From: Ciona intestinalis
Lineage: Eukaryota; Chordata; Ascidiacea; Phlebobranchia; Cionidae
Length of the DNA stretch: 64,000 nt
NCBI RefSeq assembly: GCF_000224145.3
Contig: NC_020170.2
Location: forward strand, 1,719,327 to 1,783,326
Reading direction: 5' to 3'
The number at the start of each line of letters is the position of its first letter. Positions within the stretch are counted from its first letter, which is position 1. The notes below the pieces were generated by a model, which ran no database searches, had not been told where the DNA came from, and saw only the letters and a program-made list of their open reading frames with translations. The translations under genes were made by a program, and so were the position numbers. Positions 54,001-64,000 of this stretch are shown one piece after another.

Positions 54001-57000
54001 GGCAGTGTTTATATTCTCATGGAAGCGAGATTGGTTGCATTGTATAAAAATGAATCTGAATACAAAGTAATTGAGAAAATGGTTGGATCTGCTTTATTTG
54101 GCTTAAAGTATATTCCTGTGTTCAATTACTTTGAAAGTGTAAGTTAAATGTGTTAATTAAAACATCATTAGAGTCTATAAATATTCATCATGCACCCCTG
54201 ATTTCTTTAACGTAATACTAATGTTGTTTCTCTGTTCCCAGTGATGCAAGATATAGAATTCATATAAAAAACTGTGGCTAAATTTGTTAAAAATGTTCAA
54301 AACTAAATATTAATTCTAAGAATGTTGAAATTTGTGATGCACCCTTGTATACCTTTTTGTACTGGTGCACCCCTGGCATGTTTTTGTGCACTCTTGGGTG
54401 AAACGTGCACACCGGTTAAAGAGCACTGATTTAGAATGTTTGTCTAAATAGTCTATCATATTTCCCATGGTTTAAATGGTATAGGAATAGGATGATATTG
54501 CCCGTTATAGTTTCCCAAACTACCAAGATTTACACCAGGAATGGGAAAAGCAGATATTTATGGCCTATACAAAATATAACAGTGCAGTACTCTTATATTG
54601 AGCTATTCCTATATTACAATATTTTGTAATGAATTATTGAATATTGATATTTTGCTACCCTGGTTACTTTAATATTTTTCAACCTTAAATTTCGCTTAAT
54701 AATAAATATATATATAATCAAATAAGTATATTAATATACTGTTGTCTTTGAAAAAATGATCATTATATTTTCTAGCTGAAGGAAACTGCTTTTAAAGTGT
54801 TAACAGACACTTATGTAACGGACGATAGTGGTACGGGTGTTGTTCACCAAGCTCCCTACTTTGGCGCGGTAAGTCACTAAATGTTAATAAAACTATTACC
54901 TTGTAAGTGATATAAAAAACCTTTCAAGTAATAAAATAAAAAATCTCCCTGCAATTGATAAAATAAAAAAAATTTACCGTACAAGCGTTTTTTTATACTC
55001 TAATTGGGTGAGAACCTTAAGCTTGAAATGCCAGGGTAACTTGGATGTAGACAATGGCAGACATTTAATTAAATAAAGTAATATTATAATATTAATATTC
55101 GTTTGTTTCCTTCCCTTTCTGTAATTTTGAATTTGTTCACTGTTGGATATAGATAGGCAGGAGACAATATGGCATGTGACCAGTGTAATTAATAAGGCTT
55201 GCTGTAGGAACACTATGTGCTATCCATTTCAACAATGAAGTTTTATTAAAATTATATTGTGTTTGTGGTTACATAGTTTTAAGTTTCCATGTTCTACTTG
55301 TATTTAAATATAAACACTGTTAGGTTAAAAGTTTAAGGGGTATTCATACACCCGACAGTGTTTTATGTATTCTCTAAAACCTTTTATAGTTATAGTGTTG
55401 ACTTTTTTTTAAAGTAGGGACTTTATTACATTTTAGGACGACTACCGTGTTTGCTTGGCAAACAACGTGTTTAAGAAAGATGGAATTCCCATTTGTCCCG
55501 TGGATGCAAGTGGAAAGTTTACAAGTGATGTCACAGATTTCCAGGGAATGTATGTTAAGGTATGACCCGGTGAAGTCACTCATAAAATTTTATTAAAATT
55601 TTAACAATTCTATATTGCACTGAATGTATGGTATCGGGTTTTAAATAATGGCTTTTTGAGATAGGTAGATGTCATTGAAACCAGATATGCCACTGGTCTG
55701 TACTGTTCACCTATAACTAAATTTTATAGTATTCTAATTCCTGTGGCAAATTTCTGGCCAAAAAAGGGTATACCCACAAAGTAACATAGATGGTAACTCG
55801 TAAGCTGGCACGTGGTGTATGAAATATTCTATAAAGACTGTCATTTTACGGCTGCGCAAGGATAAAATAAGTTACATTCATTACATTTATATGTTTTAAC
55901 TACACAGTAAATCAGGGCATTTTTAAAAATGGAGTAAAATTATGGACCAAATTATATTTTTGTTGTTATAGGATGCTGACAAGCATATATGCAAACACCT
56001 GAAGCAGAACAATCGTTTAGTGCATCAGAGCACCACTAAGCATAACTATCCATTCTGCTGGAGATCTGACACACCACTCATTTATAAAGCTGTTCCAAGC
56101 TGGTTCATCAGGGTGGAAAACATTACGGATAAATTATTGGAAAATAATGCTCAGTGTTATTGGTGAGAGTGAATTGTTAAACATAAAAAAGTGTTAGATT
56201 ATTTTGAAATTAAATTCTGTTCAATATGAGTGAGGTCTTAAGGCTAATACCTTAATAAGTATAATGCTTGTTGCAAATTTGTTTTTCCAAATGGAGAAAC
56301 TCTACTGTTGAATGTCGACAATAGGCAATAGCCATGTAGCATTATTTTTATTTGTTTATATTCCATGCAAAAAAATTTAAACATTAAAAAATCATTTTAG
56401 TTTAAATATACCCTTTTACTTCATGCCCCAACTTTTATTTGTAATGTACAGTCAGACACGCCTCTATAATTATAGTACCTGCAAAAATTGTAATGTACAA
56501 TATTTTCAAAATGGCTGTGCTTTTATTACTTTATCTGGACACATACATGTTTTTGCTTTATTACTTATATGCTTAAATGCTCCTATTTTAGGGTACCTGA
56601 TTTTATAAAAGAAAAGCGCTTTGCAAATTGGTTGCGAGACGCCCATGACTGGGCAGTATCAAGGAACCGATACTGGGGAACCCCCATCCCGATATGGGTG
56701 AGTGAAGACTTGGAGGAAATTGTTTGTATCGGGTCGATCGATGAACTTGCTCAACTCAGTGGGGTTCGTGTAACTGACTTGCACAGAGAAAGGTGTGTAT
56801 AACTGTATATATATGTTTATATACTTTACATATAAAGTGCTGTAAAATATTAATATTAAAAGTTGTAATTAACCTTGATGATATCAGCAAGTGGTCAAGC
56901 AAAATGTTGGGTTTCAAAATATTTAAAGCTATTCTTTTTTGTGCCAGAAAAGCAGTTTTTCAAATAATAATAAATTCTGTGTAATAAATTCAATATTTAG

Positions 57001-60000
57001 TAGGTTTTTACACCTCTTTACACCTTATTTACTGGCAGTTTTATTTTAAAGTGTTTTTTTACCCAACTGGTTAAACAATAGTATATCTAAACGTAACAAT
57101 ATATACATTTTCATAGTTTAGATTAGTCAAGATATATTTAAGCAAGTTGTCACCCAAATTACCCTCCAATTATTCTCAACACAGTGTTGATGATATCACC
57201 ATACCATCACGCATGGGTAAAGGGGTTTTACGTCGTATTCCAGAAGTATTTGATTGTTGGTTTGAAAGTGGAGCAATGCCGTACGCCCAACTTCATTATC
57301 CTTTTGAGGTATTTTGTTTTTGGACATTTTTGTATTTGTGACAATTCTAAATTGTTCAGTGAAAAGAAATACCAGAGACCTAGGATTTAGGTTCAAACTG
57401 GCCCGTTTTACCAGAGTGTTTATATATTTTGATAACTGACTAATAAATTAAAACGTAACCTATCTTCCCACCAATGTGTCTTCGTAAAAACAACTAAAAT
57501 TTAAGCCTAATTCAATAATTAATATTTAAACAAAACCCAACATAAGCTATCCTTATAAATTTTTAACACAGCATATGAAAAAACTTTTTCAGAACAAGAA
57601 AGAATTTGAGGAGGGATTTCCAGCAGACTTCATCGCTGAAGGGATTGACCAGACCAGGGGTTGGTTTTACACGTTGCTGGTTCTTTCAACTGGTTTATTT
57701 GGAAAACCTCCGTTCAAAAATCTAATTGTGAATGGGCTTGTACTGGCAAGGTCAAATAATGAGTTTTTGTTTAAACTTAATCATATGTAACTTATGAAAC
57801 AGTAAATTGGATTTGCTTCAATGTCTGTTAAAAGTAAAATGGTAGGTCCATTTCCAAACTTTTTTTAAAACTGAGAAATAAAATTTAAATATTGTTAAAA
57901 AAGTTGCATAATTTAAAAATTTCAGAACTCTTTGTTTTAGCATAAAATTAAAGTCCAAAAATTGAGAACAATATTTTCGAATTAACTTTCTGGGTTAAAA
58001 TTGCCAACTTTAAATCTGGCTTTAACCTATTGGGGTACTAGTGTATTTAAATACTTTTGTTAACATATCACAGTGATGGGCAAAAGATGAGCAAACGTAA
58101 GAAAAACTACCCAGACCCGATGGAAATTATATCTCAGTATGGTGCAGATGCTCTTCGCTTATATCTTATCAATTCTCCAGTAGTTCGAGCTGAAAACCTT
58201 AGGTTTCAGGTACAACATGAAAAACTTTAATAAAAAATTTAAAAATGAAAGTATACCAATAAATAAAGCTTTTTTTCTATGTAGGTATTTAATTTATTTT
58301 TTGACTAAAGTGAAAATTTGAAGAAATAAATAACTATATGTATATTTATATATAATAGTTTTATTATTTTCCAATTTTTTTGTTCAAAATGACGTTTTAC
58401 CAATGTTGATCTATATATGTTTATTATAAAATTTAGAGCAGCTGAATTTACAAATCTTTTTATTTCTACAGTCTAATGGTGTTCGTGATATTTTGAAAGA
58501 TGTCTTCTTGCCCTGGTATAATGCATATAGGTTCCTTATTCAAAACATTATCAGGTAGGAATGTAATTATGATTATGTTTTAAAATATTTATTATTATCT
58601 TACGTGTTAGGATTTCTGTTGTAAATTTTTGTTTTACCTTCCAAAATTTTCAACCAAATTTAATAACATGGTCATAAAACAACCAAAAATGTTTTGTGTT
58701 ATTTTCACATTTTCTATGTTTTAGATTAGAAAAAGAAGAGAGTGCCACTTTTTCTTACAAAGATGAAGATCTTGGATCATCCAGCAACATCATGGATCAG
58801 TGGATCCTCTCATCCATGCAAAGTCTTCTTCAGTTTGTCAAGCAGGAGATGCATGGTAATAAGATACTGTTATATGGATTATTATTAACAACAGTTAATA
58901 TGGACATACACAATTCTAAAAGTGCTTTTTAAAAAACTGATAACATGTTCACATTTTCCTTATCGGGAAATTGTTTTTTTTTTGTATTGAAGTACTAGTT
59001 TTGTTGGTATTATCATATAAATTTTAAAAATCTATAGTTCATCTTTTATAGCCTAATCACCCAGACTTAAAATATTTGAGTGACCTAATGAACATTATAC
59101 AAAAAATACTACTTAGTCACTTTCACCCAACTGTAATATTTTTCTTTAAGCCAAGTTGTTATCCCCAGGTTTCCAAACTTCTAACTCGTATAAATTCATT
59201 GCACTAATATATTGCAGGTTACAAGTTGTACACTGTTGTTCCAAAACTTGTACGTTTTGTTGAGTTACTTACCAACTGGTATGTGCGATCAAATAGAAAA
59301 AGATTGAAGGTACTAGTTTATACATTTTTGTTGTGGTGTTATTCAGTTTCTGTTAGACAAAATAGTTTAAAAACTGTTATTTCTTGAATCCTTTTAAAGT
59401 TATTCTGTATACAATATACATACCTATATATCATTTTATTTAGGTTTCTTGTATAATGATATAGCATATAGTAGGGTGGGGGATGATGGGACACCTTTTC
59501 ATTCTGTTTTATTTCGCCCCATTTGAGGGTAAACAAAGAACATTCCAAGAATTATAAAACTGTCTTCTCATGACTCCCACATAGACCATTGTTAATTGTT
59601 TAAAACACCATAATAATATATTGGATATTATGTGCTAAAGGTTTCCCATCTCCCCCACCTACTATACACATTAAAACAAGTTTGACTACCTGTTACTAAA
59701 TAAAAACAATAACTAATCCAAATTTACTTCAAGGGTGATGGGGGTTTGGAAGATTGCCAGAAAGCTTTACAGACTTTGTTCAGTGTCATATTTACCATCA
59801 CCCGAACTATGGTAAAAATACTAATAAATTTTACTTGTATCTAGTTTACTAATACGTACTTCTTTTGCATAACTTCTGTAGTCAAATGAGTTTAATGTTA
59901 AATTTATGCAGAAAATATAAACTAATTGTTGTACTAATTCAGGCCAAAAAAATATATATATATATATATATATATATAGTTGTTCTATCCCGAAAAAAAT

Positions 60001-63000
60001 AAAAGTTTTCCATTCCAGATGTCACCTATGACGGCCAGTCAGAGTCTAATTTAATATATTAATTCAAGCCATTAAATTTGTTAATTTATATAAATTATAA
60101 CATCTAAAATCAACAGGCACCGTTCACACCTTTCCTTACTGAACAAATGTATCAGAACCTACGTCGGATTATTCCACATTTACAATCGGATGATTGTAGG
60201 AGTATCCATTACTTGATGCTGCCTCAACCAAAGTATGTATGCTGTTGTATAGTCTAAATAGTGAATGGGGGAAGATGGGACGCTTTTTATTCTATTTTCT
60301 CGTCCTAATTAGTAGTAAACAAGGAACATTCAAAGAATTCTAAAACATGATCAAGATGCTTAATTATTATTAGCTAAAGGTGTTCCGTCTTACCCAAAAG
60401 ACTGTATACTTTATGTGGTTATAGTAACAAGGTAAGGATACAATGACTTGAAGCAACTTTAAAACACCACAGACACGCTGAAGAAAAAATATTTTGCAAA
60501 ATTTTTGGTTTAAACACTGTACACTCAATAAATAACAATTTGTACTTGTTAGATTTATAAAAAAAAACATAAAAAAAACATATATAACCTTTTAACATTT
60601 ATATAATTAAAAAAAGTTTTGCTTTTATACATATTTTGTTAAGTTTGCTTGTATGTATTATGAGTTATATAAGTAATTATCAATTTTTATTTCCTCAGGG
60701 AAAGTTTAATCAATGTAAAGATAGAGAAAGCAGTCTCGCGAATGCAAACGGTGATTGAGCTTGCAAGAGTTATTCGGGATCGAAAAACCATGCCAACTAA
60801 GGTGAAACATTTTTTTATATTTAAACAATTTTTGTTTGCAAAAACAATTATACAGTAGGTTTGGGGAAGATGGAACACATTTTCATTCTATTTTCTGTCC
60901 CATTTGGCAGTAAACAAAAACATTTAAAGGATTTTAAAACCGTTTCATCACAACTGCCATAGACCATTGTTAATTGTTAAAAATTGATCTGGATACTGAT
61001 TTTATGTGCTAAAGGTGTCCCAGGTTCCCCCAACCTGCCATATATTTTTTACAAAAAAATGTTTTTCTTTACAAAAACATTGATACAAAAAAATCAGTTC
61101 GTATTTTTGTACTGTCACTACAAAATTTATTAAATTTTTACGCAGTTTATTAATTTGTATGAATAGAGTGTTACAAATTTCCATTAAAAAAATATATATA
61201 TTTCTAGTACCCCCTTCCTGAGCTAGTGGTGATCCATAAAGATCCTGAATACCTTGCTGATGTTGTAAGTTTGCAAAGTTACGTAACGGATGAATTAAAT
61301 GTCCGTAATGTGACAACATCTTCAGATAAAGTGAAATATGGAGTCAAACTCCGTGCAGAGCCGGATCATGTTGCTTTGGGGAAAAGGTTAAAGGGTAAGA
61401 AAATAGAAAGTTTTATCAGAATATTTGGTAAAACTGTGTGTATTGTCATATGGAAGTAATTCCATTCTATTTGGGTAAGCTATGGTAAAGCATGGTATGG
61501 TTTCTGTGATTTTATCCAGGTGTGTATTGCACTATGTGAGTGGTTCTATTCTATATGGGTGAGGTGCTGAGGTCCTATCGTAAAGCATGGTATGGGATCT
61601 GTGATTTAGGCCAGAGTTAGCCTTTATCCTATATAAATAGATGGTACTTAGCCTTGACCTGTCACCATTGTGTGTATTTAAATACTTAAACGATAGTTGT
61701 GCCAATTCAATGGTTACTGAAAAGTGGTATGATTTAAAACCATGCAATCAAAAAATTCACACTACAAAGTTTGGTATGAGGTATATGAAACCTAATCAAT
61801 GATAAATCAGACGTAATAATTAATTAAAATGATAAAAACCTTCCCAATAGTCACTTTATGTATAGGTATTATCAAGTTAATTTTCTTATAGGTGACTTTA
61901 AGAAAATGATGGCAGCTATACAGAAACTTACTGATGTACAGGTTGAAGACTTTATATCTTCTGGTTCAATTCAACTTATGGGACATGTTCTTAAAACAGG
62001 AGATATTCGAGTCATATATCAGTTTGGAAAAGAGAATTCACAGTATGTATTTCATTTTTATTAACAGTGGCATAGCCAGAAAAAATGAGGTGACGTGGTT
62101 GTGAAAATCTTTGAAGACAATTTCACCCCAATTTTGGTTAATAGACTCGTATGCAATAATAAACATGTGATTCAACCCATTATGATTAAAACTTAATAGT
62201 TTAAGACTTCTGACTAACATGGTAGATTTTGTAAGAAAGTAACACTAAGATTATGCAGTGTTAGTTATGCTACATATTACTCAGTCATATATAATGAGCA
62301 AAATTTTATGTTTTTACTTCAAAAAGGTATCGTAGACCTCCATATGTCATAAAATCCTAAAATCATGAATTCAATAATATATTTGCCACTAGCCATAAAT
62401 GTATTTCTCCTGTTACAACTCCCGGTTGTTAGTAATAACCATATTAATATCCACTCAGGTACGAAGCACACACAGACAATGATGTGTTGGTATTGTTGGA
62501 CGTTACACCTGATCAGTCTATGTTAGATGAAGGTGTAGCAAGAGAAGTGGTTAACAGGATCCAAAAACTTCGTAAAAAGGTAGGAGTTGCTTCATTTAGT
62601 TGTTGTATGCTATAACTAACTTGCTTGTATGCCAGTGTGGTAGCTGTGCTATAGATCCATGATGTTATATTGCGTTTGCTAACACATAAGTATAATTTTA
62701 TTGCAAGTTGAACCAATTGCTCGTATAAAATCATTTATCACAAAATGATTTTAACATTGTGGTCTATTTTATGTTAAAAATGTTTAAAAGAGGTTCTGAT
62801 TCTTAAAGGAAAAAAATAATATACTAAATTCAAATATACGTTTTATTTAAAATAGATTGTATTTCTATGTATATGTTCNNNNNNNNNNNNNNNNNNNNNN
62901 NNNNNNNNNNNNNNNNNNNNNNNNNNNNGGATGAAGTCACCGTATATTATGATGTCAGAGGTTCAGATAATTACCTTCGTGACATCACAGAGAAGCATGG

Positions 63001-63855
63001 AAGTAATATATCAAGCAACATCAAGTCACCATTTAAACAACACCCAATCCCTCCTTCTGACATCATAATCAATGAGACCATGCAGGTATTGTTACATCAT
63101 AATGCAGTGGTTAATGGGGAAATATGATATGTGATGACAATGAGGTAAAATTATGGCCCTGAAAGAGTACTACACTATGTGCCAATTTGGTGTTTTTTAC
63201 ACTCTGTGCTACTTTGGCGATTTTAACACTCTGTGCTGTTTTTGCATTTCATGTTTTGTTTGTTAAAAATTGTTAAAATTTAAAATATGACTACTTTGGT
63301 ATAGAATAATAAACATAAGTTTTTTTGTCGGAACATACCAAAACGTTTGTGTTCTTTCTTTTATCTCAAATTTAAAAGGAATATTTACTGCTTACTGCCT
63401 TCTTGAATGACTTTAAATGGATGCTAGTTACAATTTATGAATTACCTTCACAGTTAAAAGGAAGTGAATTGGAACTCACATTGGTTCGAGGTCATGAGGA
63501 ATCCACTAATGGGCCGATGTGTAAATATTTAAATGTTCAAATTAGGTCAAATGGACTTCTTACAGGTGAGTTTTGTTGTTTGTGTTGTAGAAGGGATTTT
63601 GTTCTGTGTGGGCCAGGTACTGACATGTTAGGAACCTGAGATTTGAACTAGAGTTGGCCCATAACCACGACACCCAGTGTGCTATAACCTATTGCAAAAG
63701 GGTTATTTTAACTTATTTAATTACATTATTTTTATATTTCAAAAGATGCAAGTTGTTTATTTGAATACAATTTAAATGATGGGTTAACTGTTTATATATT
63801 AAGGCTAAAGTGCAAACTTCGGTATAAAGCTCAGTCTATTGGCAAACCTTTCTAA
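51099..63855 (+). CDS. IARS1: Isoleucyl-tRNA synthetase, cytoplasmic
   Basis: Class I synthetase that charges tRNA-Ile; in animals part of the multisynthetase complex. Exons: 51099-51217, 51608-51764, 52001-52120, 52657-52848, 53248-53397, 53983-54138, 54776-54868, 55437-55559, 55972-56162, 56592-56792, 57185-57308, 57593-57750, 58074-58209, 58472-58554, 58725-58855, 59218-59309, 59734-59811, 60117-60232, 60699-60801, 61208-61394, 61892-62042, 62459-62579, ~62929-63084, 63454-63565, 63746-63855. HIGH motif: [14 protein letters not shown]1 editing domain: [22 protein letters not shown] and [11 protein letters not shown] are present. KMSKS loop: [16 protein letters not shown]. Anticodon-binding domain and C-terminal region follow ([21 protein letters not shown]). 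About 1,125 residues, shorter than human (1,262). The last exon (ending GKPF, stop at 63853-63855, AATAAA at 63872) is less certain. A gap hides the start of exon 23. Confidence 0.96.
51284..51572 (-). mobile_element. SINE, reverse orientation (IARS1 intron 1)
   Basis: Reads gaatgaatgtatattatgta, cgtgtgacgggataatgaca, tgttctgtttcatacacgtt, aagaaaccactgggttgg and ttgcacaaggacacgcgtgt, ending in the head remnant cacactaaaccattttcc. Confidence 0.8.
53420..53639 (+). mobile_element. MITE with an internal duplication (IARS1 intron 5)
   Basis: Starts atagtaggatggggggagat, inserted 23 bp after the exon 5 donor. The body repeats gcacatattatcc twice. Ends cctcccccaccctactatat. Confidence 0.85.
55755..55895 (+). 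mobile_element. SINE, tail half (IARS1 intron 8)
   Basis: Contains acccacaaagtaacatagat, ggtaactcgtaagctggcac and gcgcaaggataaaataagtt, ending in acattcattac. Head missing. Confidence 0.75.
59468..59666 (-). mobile_element. MITE, near full length (IARS1 intron 16)
   Basis: Starts tagtagggtgggggatgatg and ends ttcccatctcccccacctac. Carries gtaaacaaagaacattcc and ttgttaattgtttaaaacac. Confidence 0.88.
60262..60409 (-). mobile_element. MITE, shortened (IARS1 intron 18)
   Basis: Starts gtgaatgggggaagatggga. Carries gtagtaaacaaggaacattc and ends gtgttccgtcttacccaaaa. The central ttgttaattg block is deleted. Confidence 0.75.
60851..61044 (-). mobile_element. MITE, near full length (IARS1 intron 19)
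   Basis: Starts tacagtaggtttggggaaga and ends gttcccccaacctgccatat. Carries ggcagtaaacaaaaacattt and ccattgttaattgttaaaaa. Confidence 0.85.
62065..62270. mobile_element. Possible hAT-like fragment (IARS1 intron 21)
   Basis: Starts cagtggcatagccag, close to the cagtggcgcagccag end at 44167 and the cagtgacgtagcca at about 52430. No matching right end was identified, so the boundary is approximate. Confidence 0.35.
62879..62928. other. Assembly gap (50 N) at the start of an IARS1 exon
   Basis: The exon content resumes in frame with [11 protein letters not shown] directly after the gap. The acceptor and about five residues (before DEVTV in the family) are hidden. Confidence 0.99.
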
Positions 63856-64000
63856 GATCTAATTCACTTAAAATAAAATGTATATTATTATCTTAGTAAT
63901 AGTAAACAAGTGTAACTTTGAACATACTTGTGACTAAACTGGAAATAACGATCCACAATTGAATAATTTAAGTTTTAATTATTACATGCAAGCCAGCTTC

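Noticed and set aside
54140..54430. A second hAT-like MITE ending ggttaaagagcactg
   Set aside because: Only one end resembles a terminal repeat; the left boundary could not be matched.

Overview
The window is animal nuclear DNA. It is AT-rich and gene-dense, with compact multi-exon genes, GT-AG introns mostly of 100-900 bp, conserved metazoan proteins, and many short non-autonomous mobile elements inside introns. Gene size, the eEF2 and IARS1 sequences, and the tRNA-derived SINE and TA-flanked MITE families together suggest a tunicate such as Ciona. That assignment is an inference; no species marker was checked. Four runs of exactly 50 N are fixed-size assembly gaps.

Layout, left to right. 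361-16653 (-): the N-terminal third (tail, linker, start of AAA1) of an axonemal inner-arm dynein heavy chain, DNAH7-like, continuing off the left edge. 18554-23678 (+): a BTB-BACK-Kelch protein. 25443-29007 (-): an unrecognised gene with two alternative N-terminal exons in the same splice phase. 30469-33827 (-): TRMU/MTU1, the mitochondrial tRNA 2-thiouridylase, sharing a 406-bp divergent promoter with RBSN (rabenosyn-5, 34234-39147, +). 39597-41266 (-): ORC4. 41606-42365 (-): a CARD plus death-domain adaptor of CRADD/RAIDD type, directly upstream of ORC4. 43961-50182 (+): eEF2. 51099-63855 (+): cytosolic isoleucyl-tRNA synthetase IARS1.

These are mostly housekeeping or ciliary genes and do not form one pathway. 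eEF2, IARS1 and TRMU all serve translation. CRADD and ORC4 may be co-transcribed.

The most informative signals are genomic. Two gaps (5871-5920 and 44584-44633) are flanked by near-identical sequence. In each case one copy carries a mobile-element insertion that the other lacks, which is what two haplotypes laid end to end would look like. The sequence beside two gaps (after 44633, before 48657) shows missing bases in homopolymer runs, and one of these breaks the eEF2 reading frame. About 15 copies or fragments of one MITE, about 17 of one SINE, and a third repeat with four copies confined here to dynein introns account for much of the intron space. I found no convincing wholly new biological system. 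The gene at 25443-29007 is the best candidate for something undescribed.
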